A stretch of DNA of 64,000 bases from Bacteroidales bacterium (lineage in GTDB: Bacteria > Bacteroidota > Bacteroidia > Bacteroidales > UBA1402). How positions within the stretch are numbered: the stretch's first letter is position 1; every line of letters begins with the position of its first letter. Where the stretch lies: NCBI GenBank assembly GCA_017464285.1, contig JAFUDT010000004.1, forward strand, positions 124,001 through 188,000, given 5' to 3'. The translations under genes and the position numbers were made by a program. Shown in pieces: positions 41,646-51,882 of the stretch. The notes under the pieces were generated by a model. The model did not search any database. It saw only the letters and a program-made list of their open reading frames with translations, and was not told where the DNA came from.

Positions 41646-43555
41646 GGTCTGAGCTTATTAAGGGTTTCATGGTAGAGTACTACGGGATATTTTTTTCTCA
41701 GGGCTTCTACCCATTTTTGTTCCAGCTCGTTCTGGTAGTCTGTAATGACCTGCCCCTTGATGTCTGCCGCCTCTTCCGGAGCCTTGAGTGTCTTGCCGTT
41801 TTTCAGTACCACGGGATACTTGGCTTCTGGAGTCCAGCTGCCGGTATGAAAGACCACCTGGTCAATGGTGGGATTGTCGCCTTGAGCGAACAGTCCCTGG
41901 ACCACTTTCACCTGGATGCTGTCGCGGTTGTAAAGCCGGTTGAGCACTGCTCCGATGGAATCTGCCGGCAGTTTCTTGACGGTCTTTCTGACCTGGGCAG
42001 CCAAAGGGGCATTCGTACAGGAAATGACCGCCCCCTTGAAACGGGGAGCCTCCCAAGTATAGGATTTGCGGTGAGCTTTGAAGTAGGCGGCCTGCCCCTG
42101 GAGATCATTGGCCCCTTTTTCCCAGACATCACGGTTGCTGATTTCAAAGAGCAGGATACCGTCGTGATACTCCTGCATGAGGTGCCCGAAATCGGGATAT
42201 TTCACTTCCAGTCTGCTGTCCTCATAGCGGAGAATCCGTTCATCAAGCAATTCTTCCCAGGCTGCGCAGAGGTCATTCTGACGACTGGCCTTCTCTGACA
42301 GGAAGGACAGGAAATCATCTGCCGTCAGGCGGAAGCCGTCACACACGGCCAGAGTGGATAAAGATTGGATCTCGGCCTTGAGGGATTCGTCCACAGTGGG
42401 ATGAGCGGAGGCTTTTTCGATGAAGGCTGCCAAGGCTGGCTTATTGATGCTGAGGTGATATTGCTGCTGTAGTTTGCGGCTGAGGCTTTTTTTGCCTTCC
42501 TGGGCCCTTTGGTCACGGCTGACAGCGGTTTTCAGCTCTTTCTCCAGTTCGGCCTGGGTCGGATGGGGCAGGACGGCATAACGCTTGACAATATGCCAGC
42601 CATAGGAAGTCTGGAAGGGCTGGGAGTAAGCTCCATCCTTCAGGGCAAAGACATTCTTCTCATAGTCATAGGGCAGTGATCCGGCGCGAAGCGGTTCGTA
42701 GCGTCCTTCGCGTTCCCTGACGTAATTGTCATCGTTGCGGGCACTGCCGGCAATGGTCTCAAAGGGAGTACCTGCCTGAAGCTGGGTGTAGATGTCCAGA
42801 ATTTCATTGCGGGCAGCCTGGCGCTCCTCGTCGGTAGAAGCCGGGCCCAGCATCTTGAGAATGTGACCGGAGGCGTATTGCCCCGGTACCTCAAACTTAT
42901 CGTAGAGTTTGATGATATGGTAGCCGAAACGGGAACGGAAGGGCAGGCTCACTTGTCCTTTGTCAAGGCTCATGGCTGTACGGGCAAAGGGAATGATGTA
43001 GCGTGAAGCCACCGTCGTGCCCAGAAGACCGTCGTTCTGAGCAGAACTCTCCTCGGATTCCTCCCGGGCGATACGGGCAAAGTCGCCCCCTTTGGCCAGA
43101 ATGCGGTGATGCAGCTCCATGGCCTTCTGAAAAGCCTTTAGCGTGTCGGCAGGGCGGGCGTCTGTTGGGAGGGCTATCAGAATATGACCCAGGTCGACAT
43201 AGGTGCGTGTCATGTCATAAGCCTCTCTGAGCAGGGCCTGTTCGGCCTGGGCGTCTGTCAGATAGGGTGGTGTCAGCTGACTGCGGTAACCTTTGAGCTC
43301 ACTGATGAACGAAGCAGTGGTGTCCAGCCCGGCAGCTTCAGCCTCGGCAACTTTCAGCTTGAAAACCACGAACATGTCGACGTAGTCATCGAAACTGAGA
43401 TCGTCTTCGACATTGTTGGCGGCATTTTTCTTCCAGATGTATTCAAATTCTCCCTGGCCGACGGGTTTGCCGTTGATTGTCATAACGACAGGCTCCTGGG
43501 CGGAAAGGACCGCCAGGAAACCTGCCAGAATGGTGAATGTCAGAAATTTTTTCAT
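41642..43555 (-). CDS. Tandem-parvulin peptidyl-prolyl isomerase (PpiD/SurA-like)
   Basis: This 637-residue periplasmic protein begins with a signal peptide (MKKFLTFTILAGFLAVLSAQ). After a helical N-terminal domain it carries two parvulin domains: one around residues 120-225 (LGHILIAL, FRSRFGYHIIKLYDK) and one around 230-330 (GHILKMLGPA, FQTSYGWHIVKRYA). The C-terminal 300 residues are helical and of unclear fold. It follows guaB by two bases and overlaps the next gene by four. Confidence 0.88.
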   Translation of the reverse strand: MKKFLTFTILAGFLAVLSAQEPVVMTINGKPVGQGEFEYIWKKNAANNVEDDLSFDDYVDMFVVFKLKVAEAEAAGLDTTASFISELKGYRSQLTPPYLTDAQAEQALLREAYDMTRTYVDLGHILIALPTDARPADTLKAFQKAMELHHRILAKGGDFARIAREESEESSAQNDGLLGTTVASRYIIPFARTAMSLDKGQVSLPFRSRFGYHIIKLYDKFEVPGQYASGHILKMLGPASTDEERQAARNEILDIYTQLQAGTPFETIAGSARNDDNYVREREGRYEPLRAGSLPYDYEKNVFALKDGAYSQPFQTSYGWHIVKRYAVLPHPTQAELEKELKTAVSRDQRAQEGKKSLSRKLQQQYHLSINKPALAAFIEKASAHPTVDESLKAEIQSLSTLAVCDGFRLTADDFLSFLSEKASRQNDLCAAWEELLDERILRYEDSRLEVKYPDFGHLMQEYHDGILLFEISNRDVWEKGANDLQGQAAYFKAHRKSYTWEAPRFKGAVISCTNAPLAAQVRKTVKKLPADSIGAVLNRLYNRDSIQVKVVQGLFAQGDNPTIDQVVFHTGSWTPEAKYPVVLKNGKTLKAPEEAADIKGQVITDYQNELEQKWVEALRKKYPVVLYHETLNKLRP

Positions 43556-43557
43556 GA

Positions 43558-45033
43558 CTACTCCATACGTGAATAGTTGGGCGCTTCCCGCGTGATGGCC
43601 ACATCGTGCGGATGGCTCTCGGAGACACCGGCCGGAGTGATGCGGGTAAACTTGGCATTGTGAAGGGCCTCGATGTCCTTGGCACCGCAGTAGCCCATGC
43701 CGGACCGCAGTCCGCCGATCATCTGATAGACCACTTCATAGAGCGAACCTTTGAAGGGAACCCGTGCCACGATGCCTTCGGGAACCAGTTTCCTGGAATC
43801 CTGTTCATCGCTCTGGAAATAACGGTCCTTGGATCCTTGTTCCATGGCTTCGATGGATCCCATGCCGCGGTACGACTTGAACTTTCGGCCGTTGAAAATG
43901 ATGGTTTCGCCGGGAGACTCTTCTACACCGGCCAGCAGTGAACCGGCCATGATGCAGTTGCCGCCGGCTGCCAGGGCCTTGACAATGTCGCCCGAGTAGC
44001 GGATGCCGCCGTCGGCGATGATGGGTACTCCAGAGCCTTTCAGCACTTCATATACGTTGTAGATGGCTGATAGCTGGGGCACACCGATACCGGCAATGAT
44101 GCGGGTCGTGCAGATGGAGCCGGGTCCGATGCCGACTTTGATGCCGTCAGCGCCGGCCTTGACCAGTTCCTTGGCGGCTTCTCCCGTAGCGATATTGCCT
44201 ACGACCACTTCCAGGTCGGGGTAGGTACGTTTGACCAGTTTCAGTGTCTCAATGACATTGCGGGAATGACCGTGGGCGGTATCTATGACTACGGCATCCA
44301 CTTGGGCCTCTTTGAGCGCGTGGATACGTTCCAGGGCATCTTTGGTGACACCTACGCCGGCAGCGACACGCAGCCGGCCTTTGTCGTCCTTGCAGGCCGA
44401 GGGCTTGTCTTTGGCCTTGGTGATATCCTTGTAGGTGACCAGTCCGACCAGATGGCCGTTGTTGTCGATGACCGGTAGTTTTTCAATCTTATAGCGCTGC
44501 AGGATATCGGCGGCAGCCTCCAGATTGGTGGACTGCTGGGTGGTGATCAGGTTGTCCTTGGTCATCACCTCGTCGATGATGCGGTCCATTTTCTTTTCGA
44601 AGCGCAGGTCGCGGTTGGTAACAATGCCGATGAGCTTGTTGTCGTTGTCAACTACGGGGATACCGCCGATGCGGTATTCCGACATCAAGGCCAGCACCTG
44701 CCTCACGGTCGATCCGGAGCGGATGGTGATCGGATCGTAGATCATTCCGTTTTCGGCACGTTTGACTATCTGTACCTGTTTGGCCTGTTCGGCGATGCTC
44801 ATGTTTTTGTGGATGACTCCGATACCGCCTTCACGGGCGATGGCTATGGCCATCTTGGACTCGGTCACTGTATCCATGGCGGCCGAGACAATGGGAATTC
44901 TCAGGCGGATATTTCTGGAAAACGAGGTGGAAAGATCCACATCACGGGGAATGACTTCCGAATAGGCAGGAATCAGCAGGACATCGTCGAATGTCAGGCC
45001 GTCATAGGCAATTCTATCTTCAATGAACGACAT
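43558..45033 (-). CDS. guaB: Inosine-5'-monophosphate dehydrogenase
   Basis: This 491-residue enzyme oxidises IMP to XMP, the committed step to GMP. A TIM barrel is interrupted by a pair of CBS domains (about residues 95-210: [16 protein letters not shown] is preceded by [37 protein letters not shown]). The catalytic loop is [12 protein letters not shown] with Cys308, and the flap holds [10 protein letters not shown]. Purine salvage genes lie at 51883-53750 but are not linked. It sits between recQ and the parvulin genes. Confidence 0.97.
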   Translation of the reverse strand: MSFIEDRIAYDGLTFDDVLLIPAYSEVIPRDVDLSTSFSRNIRLRIPIVSAAMDTVTESKMAIAIAREGGIGVIHKNMSIAEQAKQVQIVKRAENGMIYDPITIRSGSTVRQVLALMSEYRIGGIPVVDNDNKLIGIVTNRDLRFEKKMDRIIDEVMTKDNLITTQQSTNLEAAADILQRYKIEKLPVIDNNGHLVGLVTYKDITKAKDKPSACKDDKGRLRVAAGVGVTKDALERIHALKEAQVDAVVIDTAHGHSRNVIETLKLVKRTYPDLEVVVGNIATGEAAKELVKAGADGIKVGIGPGSICTTRIIAGIGVPQLSAIYNVYEVLKGSGVPIIADGGIRYSGDIVKALAAGGNCIMAGSLLAGVEESPGETIIFNGRKFKSYRGMGSIEAMEQGSKDRYFQSDEQDSRKLVPEGIVARVPFKGSLYEVVYQMIGGLRSGMGYCGAKDIEALHNAKFTRITPAGVSESHPHDVAITREAPNYSRME

Positions 45034-45081
45034 AATATAAGTAGTTTAGCGTATTATAATAATAACGATTGAAACACCGGA

Positions 45082-47259
45082 TTAGTTTCCATATTCCGAA
45101 ATAAATTTGATGCGTACCAGCCGGACTTCCTCTTCCGAGCAGTCTCCTACGACTTCCATGGCCTCGTCGACACTGTCGCTCGAAGATTCTCTGAAATAGT
45201 CAAGCAGGTCGGCAATGCGGTCTTCGTCAATAACCTCCTCCACGAAATAGGAAATATTGATCTTGGTTCCGGAATAGACAATGGCTTCAATTTCATCGAG
45301 CAGTTCTCCGAAACTGAGACCTTTGGACTGGGCCAGATCCTCCAGATCGACTTTGCGGTCGATGGCCTGGATGATGGAGACCTTCATCTTGGACTTGTTG
45401 GCCACGGTCCTCACTCGCAGATCTTCCGGTCTTTCGATTTCATTTTCCTCGACATGGCGTTTGATGAGTGCCAGGAAGTCCTTGCCATAGCGTTTGGCTT
45501 TGCCGGAGCCCACCCCCGGAATGTTCTGCAGCTCTTCCATGGTGATGGGATAGGTGGTGGCCATGGCTTCGAGCGAAGGATCCTGGAAAATGACGTAGGG
45601 CGGCAGGTTAAGCTGTTTGGATAGCTGTTTGCGCAGATTTTTCAGCATGGAGAACATGACCGGATCCACGGCGCTGGTGATGCTGCCCTGTACCTGGATG
45701 TCCTCGTCCAGGTCTTCGGGATCTTCCTGGACGGTAATCTTGAACTCCTTGGGCTTTTTAAGGAAAGCCTTGCCTGCGGCGGTGATTTTCAGGATGCCGT
45801 AGTTCTCAATCTCCTTGTCCAGGTAGCCCTCGATGAGGGCCTTGCGAATGACAGTGCCCAGTAGCTTTTCACCCTCCTCGGCACAGGAACCGAAAGTCTC
45901 CAGCTCGTCATGCTGATAGGAGGCCACATCGGCGGTATTGTTGCCCACCAGTATGTCGATGATATGATCGGTTTTGAACTTCTCCTTTACGGCGGCAATG
46001 GTGTCCAGAATGGTGGACAGCAGCTCGGAGGCGTCAATCTGCTTCTTGGGATTGAGGCAGTTGTCGCAGTTGCCGCAGTTGTCTTCCTGATAGGCTTCTC
46101 CGAAGTAGTGCAGCAGCAGTTTGCGGCGACAGTCGGCCGATTCGGCGTAGGCGGCCGTTTCGAGCAGCAGCTCCTTGCCGATCTCCTGTTCGGCCACCGG
46201 CTTGCCTTGCATGAATTTTTCGAGTTTCTGCAAATCCTTGTTCGAGTAAAAAGCCAGACAGATGCCTTCGCCGTCGTCACGGCCGGCCCGGCCTGTCTCC
46301 TGGTAGTATCCTTCCAGGCTCTTGGGAATATCATAGTGAATGACGTAGCGCACATCCGACTTGTCAATGCCCATGCCGAAAGCGATGGTGGCCACGATGA
46401 CATCCACTTGCTCCATGAGGAAGGCATCCTGGTTTTGGCTACGGGTGGCCGGATCCATGCCGGCATGGTAGGGCAGGGCTTTGATGCCGTTCACGCAGAG
46501 CATTTCGGCCATCTTTTCCACTTTTTTACGGCTCAGGCAGTAGATGATGCCCGACTTGCCCTCATGGTTACGGATGAACTTGATGATGTCTTTGTCCACA
46601 TCGGCTGTCTTGGGACGCACCTCGTAGTAGAGATTGGGTCGGTTGAAGGACGATTTGAAGACCGTGGCATCGATCATGCCCAGGTTTTTCTGAATATCGT
46701 GCTGCACCTTAGGGGTGGCCGTGGCTGTCAACGCAATGATAGGCATGCGGCCGATCTCGTTGATGAGCGGGCGGATTTTCCGGTACTCCGGCCGGAAATC
46801 GTGTCCCCATTCCGAGATACAGTGGGCTTCGTCCACGGCAAAGAGCGATATCTTGATGTTACGCAGGAATTCTATGTTTTCGACTTTAGTCAGAGATTCA
46901 GGCGCTACGTAAAGCAGCTTGGTTTTGCCTTCAAGGATGTCGGCCCGGACCTGGTCGATGGCCGATTTGTTCAGAGAGGAATTGATGAAATGGGCTACGC
47001 CGTCTTCTTCGCTGAAACTGCGCATGGCGTCCACCTGGTTCTTCATCAAGGCAATCAGGGGGGAGATGACGATGGCTGTTCCTTCCATCAGCAGTGCCGG
47101 CAGTTGGTAGCACAAAGATTTTCCTCCGCCGGTGGGCATCAGGACAAAAGTGTCTTTTCCGCTCATGATATTGCGGATGATGGCTTCCTGATTTCCCTTG
47201 AAAGTGTCGAATCCGAAGCAGGATTTTAATTTTTCAACCAATTCGTTTGAATTTGACAT
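45082..47259 (-). CDS. recQ: ATP-dependent DNA helicase RecQ
   Basis: This is a 725-residue protein from the ATG complementary to 47257-47259 (MSNSNELVEKLKSCFGF). Superfamily 2 motifs are clear: MPTGGGKSLCYQLPA (Walker A), AVDEAHCISEWGHDFRPEY (DEAH), and QETGRAGRDDG (motif VI). The zinc site follows as CGNCDNCLNP with an upstream cysteine, then the winged helix and an HRDC domain (about 510-600). About 120 residues beyond the HRDC domain include a second helical region and an acidic tail, as in other Bacteroidota RecQ. It has a candidate promoter just upstream and is separated from clpX by a terminator. Confidence 0.95.
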   Translation of the reverse strand: MSNSNELVEKLKSCFGFDTFKGNQEAIIRNIMSGKDTFVLMPTGGGKSLCYQLPALLMEGTAIVISPLIALMKNQVDAMRSFSEEDGVAHFINSSLNKSAIDQVRADILEGKTKLLYVAPESLTKVENIEFLRNIKISLFAVDEAHCISEWGHDFRPEYRKIRPLINEIGRMPIIALTATATPKVQHDIQKNLGMIDATVFKSSFNRPNLYYEVRPKTADVDKDIIKFIRNHEGKSGIIYCLSRKKVEKMAEMLCVNGIKALPYHAGMDPATRSQNQDAFLMEQVDVIVATIAFGMGIDKSDVRYVIHYDIPKSLEGYYQETGRAGRDDGEGICLAFYSNKDLQKLEKFMQGKPVAEQEIGKELLLETAAYAESADCRRKLLLHYFGEAYQEDNCGNCDNCLNPKKQIDASELLSTILDTIAAVKEKFKTDHIIDILVGNNTADVASYQHDELETFGSCAEEGEKLLGTVIRKALIEGYLDKEIENYGILKITAAGKAFLKKPKEFKITVQEDPEDLDEDIQVQGSITSAVDPVMFSMLKNLRKQLSKQLNLPPYVIFQDPSLEAMATTYPITMEELQNIPGVGSGKAKRYGKDFLALIKRHVEENEIERPEDLRVRTVANKSKMKVSIIQAIDRKVDLEDLAQSKGLSFGELLDEIEAIVYSGTKINISYFVEEVIDEDRIADLLDYFRESSSDSVDEAMEVVGDCSEEEVRLVRIKFISEYGN

Positions 47260-47284
47260 AGTGGCGATTTTTACAGAGCAAAAA

Positions 47285-47316
47285 CAAAAATAGGAAGAAA
47301 ATCCTGAGATGCGCAA
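47285..47316 (-). promoter_or_regulatory. Possible recQ promoter
   Basis: On the minus strand TTG (47314-47316) precedes TATTTTTG (47285-47292) by 21 bases, two more than ideal. The start codon is about 26 bases downstream of the -7 box. Confidence 0.45.
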
Positions 47317-47328
47317 GTATTTGGGGCA

Positions 47329-47360
47329 TAAAAAAAGGGGAATGATAGAAATTCCCCTTC
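47329..47360 (-). terminator. Terminator after clpX
   Basis: Read on the minus strand, AAGGGGAAT pairs with ATTCCCCTT (arms 47351-47359 and 47335-47343, loop of seven) and is followed by a run of seven T. It begins a few bases after the clpX stop and separates the tig-clpP-clpX transcript from recQ. Confidence 0.85.
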
Positions 47361-47363
47361 GTT

Positions 47364-48605
47364 TTAAGCATTTTTTAAGCGCAGCTGATTGGCCGCCTCG
47401 ATTTTCGACTTGGCGTAATCGAGGGTGATACGCAGGGTCTTCCTTTTCCCGGAGGGCGTTTCGTACATCTTGTCCATCATGATGGTCTCGGTGATGGCAC
47501 GCAGTCCCCGGGCTCCCAATTTGAACTCGATGGCCTTGTCGATGATGTATTCAAGCACATCCTTGTCGAATGTCAGTTTGACCCCGTCCATCTCAAAGAG
47601 CTTGACATATTGCTTGACGATGGCGTTTTTCGGCTGGGTCAGAATGGCTGACAGGGCGTCCCGGTCCAGCGGTTCCAGGTAGGTGAGGATGGGCAGGCGG
47701 CCGATGATCTCAGGAATCAGGCCGAAGGCTTTCAGGTCCTGGGGAGCGATGTATTGCAGCAAATTCTCCCGGTCGATGTGGGCGGTGTCCTTGCTCGCAC
47801 CGAAACCGACGGTCATGGTGTTCATGCGGGCCGCGATTTTTTTTTCGATGCCGTCGAAGGCCCCGCCGCAGATAAACAGGATGTTCTGTGTATTGACGGC
47901 AATCATTTTCTGCTCGGGATGTTTGCGGCCACCCTGCGGAGGAACATTCACGACCGATCCTTCCAATAATTTCAGCAGGCCCTGCTGCACCCCTTCCCCG
48001 CTCACATCGCGTGTGATGGAAGGATTGTCGCCCTTGCGGGCGATTTTGTCGATTTCATCAATGAAAACGATACCTTTCTCGGCGGCTTCCACATCGTAGT
48101 CGGCTACTTGCAGCAGCCTGGTCAGCAGGCTTTCCACGTCTTCTCCCACATAGCCGGCCTCGGTCAGGACCGTGGCGTCGACGATGGTGAAAGGCACTTG
48201 AAGCATTTTGGCTATGGTCTTGGCCATCAGCGTCTTGCCAGTGCCGGTGGGCCCCACCATAATGATGTTCGATTTTTCAATCTCCACTTCGTCGCCCCGG
48301 TCGACCTGCAAGAGACGTTTATAGTGGTTGTAGACCGATACGGACAGGAATTTCTTGGCTTCATCCTGGCCGATGACATAAAGGTCAAGAAAGGCCTTGA
48401 TCTCTTTTGGTGTGGGCAGATGATCGCGGTCCAGCTGATACTTGGCTTTTCCCCCCTTACTCTGTCCGAGATACTCCTTTGACATCTCGAAGGCCTGTTC
48501 CGCACATTCCGAGCAGATGTGCCCGCTCATTCCTGAAATGAGCAGATCCACCTCCTTGCGGCTGCGTCCGCAGAAATCACAGCGGTCTTCCTGTCCTCGG
48601 GCCAT
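47364..48605 (-). CDS. clpX: ATP-dependent Clp protease ATP-binding subunit ClpX
   Basis: This 413-residue AAA+ unfoldase feeds ClpP. The N-terminal zinc-binding domain is [11 protein letters not shown]...CSECAEQAF. Walker A is GPTGTGKT with Lys124, Walker B is [13 protein letters not shown], and the sensor/arginine region contains [11 protein letters not shown]. It lies one base after clpP; the order tig-clpP-clpX is conserved across bacteria. Confidence 0.97.
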   Translation of the reverse strand: MARGQEDRCDFCGRSRKEVDLLISGMSGHICSECAEQAFEMSKEYLGQSKGGKAKYQLDRDHLPTPKEIKAFLDLYVIGQDEAKKFLSVSVYNHYKRLLQVDRGDEVEIEKSNIIMVGPTGTGKTLMAKTIAKMLQVPFTIVDATVLTEAGYVGEDVESLLTRLLQVADYDVEAAEKGIVFIDEIDKIARKGDNPSITRDVSGEGVQQGLLKLLEGSVVNVPPQGGRKHPEQKMIAVNTQNILFICGGAFDGIEKKIAARMNTMTVGFGASKDTAHIDRENLLQYIAPQDLKAFGLIPEIIGRLPILTYLEPLDRDALSAILTQPKNAIVKQYVKLFEMDGVKLTFDKDVLEYIIDKAIEFKLGARGLRAITETIMMDKMYETPSGKRKTLRITLDYAKSKIEAANQLRLKNA

Positions 48606-48606
48606 A

Positions 48607-49275
48607 TTATTTGTTTTTCAGCATCACATCATCGATCATGCCATACTCCTTGGCTTCAAACGAGGACATCCAGTAGTCGCGGTCGGAGTCCTTCTCAATC
48701 TGTTCGAAGCTCTGTCCGGAATGGTCGGCGATGATCTGATAGAGCTCTTTTTTGAGCTTTTGTATCTCCCGCACGGTGATTTCCATGTCGGAGGCCTGCC
48801 CCTGCATGCCGCCCATGGGCTGATGTATCATCACGCGCGAGTGCTTGAGCGCATAGCGTTTGCCTTTTTCACCGGCGACAAGCAATACGGCGGCCATGGA
48901 GGCGGCCATGCCTGTGCAGATGGTCGAGACCTTGCTCGATACAAACTGCATCGTGTCATAGATGCCCAGGCCCGCATACACGCTGCCGCCCGGAGAATTC
49001 AGGTAGAGCGAGATGTCCTTGCCCGGATCTGCGGAATCCAGATACAGCAGCTGGGCCTGTACCACGTTGGCGGTATAGTCATCGATCTGGGTGCCCAGAA
49101 AGATGATGCGGTCCATCATCAGACGTGAGAAGACATCCATCTGTGCCACATTGAGGGGACGCTCCTCGATGATGGTCGGGCTGATGTAGTTATCGCTCAC
49201 CCGGGCATAGTCGTCCAGGACCTGGCCGTTCATGCCGAGATGGCCGACGGCAAATTTTCTGAAATCGTTATTCAT
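48607..49275 (-). CDS. clpP: ATP-dependent Clp protease proteolytic subunit
   Basis: This 222-residue serine protease forms the ClpXP barrel. The catalytic serine is Ser126 in [13 protein letters not shown] and the histidine is His151 in VMIHQPMGG; the aspartate follows in the C-terminal segment DRDYWMSS. The spacing of 25 between Ser and His is that of the family. The N-terminus is about 15 residues longer than in E. coli, consistent with a propeptide or N-terminal loop difference. Confidence 0.97.
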   Translation of the reverse strand: MNNDFRKFAVGHLGMNGQVLDDYARVSDNYISPTIIEERPLNVAQMDVFSRLMMDRIIFLGTQIDDYTANVVQAQLLYLDSADPGKDISLYLNSPGGSVYAGLGIYDTMQFVSSKVSTICTGMAASMAAVLLVAGEKGKRYALKHSRVMIHQPMGGMQGQASDMEITVREIQKLKKELYQIIADHSGQSFEQIEKDSDRDYWMSSFEAKEYGMIDDVMLKNK

Positions 49276-49290
49276 GGTTTTCGTACAGGT

Positions 49291-50634
49291 TTATTTCTCA
49301 AACAACTTATTGAACTCTTCGGTCGAAACTTCTTTTACATTGAGCTTGACGGCGGTCTTCAGGAAATCGGCCACCTTGCGGCTCAGGGCCTGGTCTTCCA
49401 GGTTGCGCAGCTGCTCCGGCTTCTTGAGCATTTCGCCGGCATACTGGGTCAGCAGGTCGTCGGGGACATTGGCCATGCCGTACTGGGCAAACTGTGCCTT
49501 GGTGATGGATTTGGCCGTCTCCATGATATCTTCCTCGCCCACTTTCAGGTCGTTCTTTTTGGCGATGTCTTCCTTCATCAGATGCCACTTCAGCTCCTCA
49601 ATCATCTTGGGCATGTCGGCATCGACGCTTTCGGCCGTCTTTTTCTTGTCGGTGGCCAGCAGCCAGCGTTTGAGGAAGGCTTCGGGGAAAGCCACGTCAC
49701 TGAGTTTGCCCACCAGTTTCTTCTCGGCGTCGACCATGAAGCGGTAGTCGCTTTCAGGAATGAACTGGGCGGCGATGTCTTCCCTGACTTTGGCGCGGAA
49801 CTCTTCCTCGCTCTTGACGGTGTCCTTGCCATAAATCTGGTCGAAGAGATCCTGGTTGACATCGCTTTCGACAAATCGGTTGATTTCCTTGACCTCGAAA
49901 GTGAAGTCCGAAGTGACTTCCTTGGCTTTCTCCTTGGGAAGACGCAGCAGGGAGGCAAGCTCTGCTTCACTGCCGTCATTGGCCTTGTAGGGGTTGTAGG
50001 TGACTGTGTCGCCTACCTTCACGCCAATCATCTTGGCCTTTTCGTCTTCATCCTTGAAGTAGGCGGGCAGAATCAGCGCACCTTCGACATGGACGGCGTC
50101 TTCGGCTTGGGAAATCTCCTTGAGGTCACCCTTGATGGAATCGCCGTCCTGGGAGACATCGACCTTCTCGTAGCGTCCGCCGCGGGCGGCATACGACTTG
50201 ACCTGGGCATTGACCATGTCCTCGGTGACAGTGATATTGTAGTAGGGAATCGTGTCCTTCTTGTTCAGGCTGTAGTTCAGCTCGGGAGCCAGGGCAATGT
50301 CGAAGACAAATTCCAGTTCTTCCTGGGTGTCCAGGTCCTGGGGCTTCTGATCGGCCGAGGGCAGTGGCTCACCCAGTATGTTCAGATTGTTGTCCTTGAT
50401 GTAGTTGAACAAGGAATCAGAGAGCAATTTGTTGACTTCGTCGGCCGTAACCCCCTTGGCATACATTTTTTTGATGATGCCCATGGGAACCATGCCCGGG
50501 CGGAAGCCGGGAATATTGGCTTTCTGACGATAGGTTTTCAGCGTTTTTTCGACTTTTTCCTGATAGTCGGCGCGGGTTAGATTAATCTTAATCTGTGCAT
50601 TGACAGCGTCAATAACTACTTTTTCTACGTTCAT
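49291..50634 (-). CDS. tig: Trigger factor
   Basis: This is a 447-residue ribosome-bound chaperone from the ATG complementary to 50632-50634 (MNVEKVVIDAVNAQIKINLT). The ribosome-docking motif appears as NIPGFRPGMVPMGIIKKMYG-like sequence at residues 35-55 (GFRPGMVP), followed by a weakly conserved FKBP-like domain (about 150-250) and the helical C-terminal arms. As in other Bacteroidota, the isomerase domain has diverged. It is the promoter-proximal gene of the clp operon. Confidence 0.94.
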   Translation of the reverse strand: MNVEKVVIDAVNAQIKINLTRADYQEKVEKTLKTYRQKANIPGFRPGMVPMGIIKKMYAKGVTADEVNKLLSDSLFNYIKDNNLNILGEPLPSADQKPQDLDTQEELEFVFDIALAPELNYSLNKKDTIPYYNITVTEDMVNAQVKSYAARGGRYEKVDVSQDGDSIKGDLKEISQAEDAVHVEGALILPAYFKDEDEKAKMIGVKVGDTVTYNPYKANDGSEAELASLLRLPKEKAKEVTSDFTFEVKEINRFVESDVNQDLFDQIYGKDTVKSEEEFRAKVREDIAAQFIPESDYRFMVDAEKKLVGKLSDVAFPEAFLKRWLLATDKKKTAESVDADMPKMIEELKWHLMKEDIAKKNDLKVGEEDIMETAKSITKAQFAQYGMANVPDDLLTQYAGEMLKKPEQLRNLEDQALSRKVADFLKTAVKLNVKEVSTEEFNKLFEK

Positions 50635-50655
50635 TTGTCTGAGAATTTTGAGCGG

Positions 50656-50685
50656 CAAAATTAGTCTTTATCTTTGAATTGGCAA
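50656..50685 (-). promoter_or_regulatory. Promoter of the tig-clpP-clpX operon
   Basis: On the minus strand TTG (50683-50685), 19 bases, TAATTTTG (50656-50663): an exact Bacteroidales consensus. Transcription would begin near 50650, about 15 bases before the tig start codon. Confidence 0.75.
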
Positions 50686-50813
50686 AACACTTTTTCATGC
50701 GTCTGACAAGGGGATTCGAAACTGTGCCTGCAAAAAGCGTACCACTTGTTCCCTGTTTGCCGGTTTCGATTCCTCGGTGTAACTTTGTGTGCCATTCTGA
50801 CTGACAGTTTACC

Positions 50814-51731
50814 GTGAACCGAAAAAACTTTCTCTATCGTCTGTTCTGGCTGCTGGCACTCTTGCTGGCAGGCGTACTGCTTACCTATGTGCTCACATTC
50901 ATCATACTCACAGCCCTCCACGGAGGCGATCTGACAGCTGCCCTGACGGGCTTTGGCAGTCGGGTGGGCGATTTGTGGCTGGTGCAGACCGTTCAGGCAG
51001 TTTGTGTATTCATACTGCCGGCCGTGCTGCTTACGCGTATTTGCCGTGAGGAGACAGCCTCTTGGCTTTCGTGGCGCCGGGCCGGAGGCCTGGACCTGCT
51101 TGTGGCCGCCCTGAGCGTGATGGCGGCCCTGCCGCTGGTCAATGTGCTGGTGGCGTGGAACGGGAGCTGGACACTACCCGCTTGGCTGTCGGAGGTGGAA
51201 ACCTGGCTGCAGGAGCAGGAACAGGCTGCCGGGCAAGTCACACAAACGATGCTGGGAGTAAGCGGACTGGGCGGCCTGGTGGTCAATTTTGCCGTCATAG
51301 CCCTGTTGGCCGGGTTGGGCGAGGAGATGATGTTCCGTGGGGCCCTGCAGCGTATGCTCTATGAAGGATTCTCTTCGCGTCGCCTGCGGACTGGGAGGGA
51401 GGGCTCGTCCGGGGCGGCCGTTGCCTCGGTCTGGCTGGCGGCTTTTCTTTTCAGTGCCATACATCTTCAGTTTTATGGACTGATACCCCGCATGCTGCTT
51501 GGTGCCTGGTTCGGTTATCTGCTCCTGTGGACCGACTCGCTTTGGGTGCCGGTAACAGCCCATGCAGTGAACAATGCCCTGTCGTTGTTCTTCGCTATGG
51601 CCGACCGCCGCGGTTGGATGGCGGCCGGGAGTGTCGATAGCCTGGGACTGGGGCGGAGCTGGTGGCTGTGTCTGGTGTCGGTAATGCTGCTGGTCGGCTG
51701 TGTCTGGTATTTCAGGCGTGGGCGTAGCTGA
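50814..51731 (+). CDS. CPBP-family intramembrane metalloprotease
   Basis: This 305-residue membrane protein starts at a GTG (50814); no closer ATG gives the first transmembrane helix. The CPBP/Abi motifs are Glu170-Glu171-x3-Arg175 in LGEEMMFRGALQ, His217 in FSAIHLQF and His250 in TAHAVNNAL. Related proteins are the eukaryotic CAAX prenyl protease Rce1 and the bacterial MroQ; substrates here are unknown. The loop with GREGSSG is a short insertion. It is divergent from tig. Confidence 0.88.
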   Translation: MNRKNFLYRLFWLLALLLAGVLLTYVLTFIILTALHGGDLTAALTGFGSRVGDLWLVQTVQAVCVFILPAVLLTRICREETASWLSWRRAGGLDLLVAALSVMAALPLVNVLVAWNGSWTLPAWLSEVETWLQEQEQAAGQVTQTMLGVSGLGGLVVNFAVIALLAGLGEEMMFRGALQRMLYEGFSSRRLRTGREGSSGAAVASVWLAAFLFSAIHLQFYGLIPRMLLGAWFGYLLLWTDSLWVPVTAHAVNNALSLFFAMADRRGWMAAGSVDSLGLGRSWWLCLVSVMLLVGCVWYFRRGRS

Positions 51732-51806
51732 CTGTCTTTTCTTTTTTTTGACTGTCCCGACAACGTTTTTTTTCTCTCCGTACCTCCATCTTATCAGAAT
51801 CTTTTT

Positions 51807-51814
51807 TACCTTTG
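51807..51814 (+). promoter_or_regulatory. Possible -7 box of the apt operon
   Basis: TACCTTTG matches TAnnTTTG; no TTG is found 19 bases upstream. A strong AGGAGG stretch follows at 51855-51860, which is unusual in a group that rarely uses Shine-Dalgarno sites. Confidence 0.4.
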
Positions 51815-51882
51815 GCTCCTGATGTCCCCTGCACCGTGGCATGGGCTGACAGACAGGAGGAAATTAAACTATCGTGCTGTTT

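Noticed and set aside
45910-47229. A 439-codon plus-strand frame
   Set aside because: It is antisense to recQ, which carries all helicase motifs.
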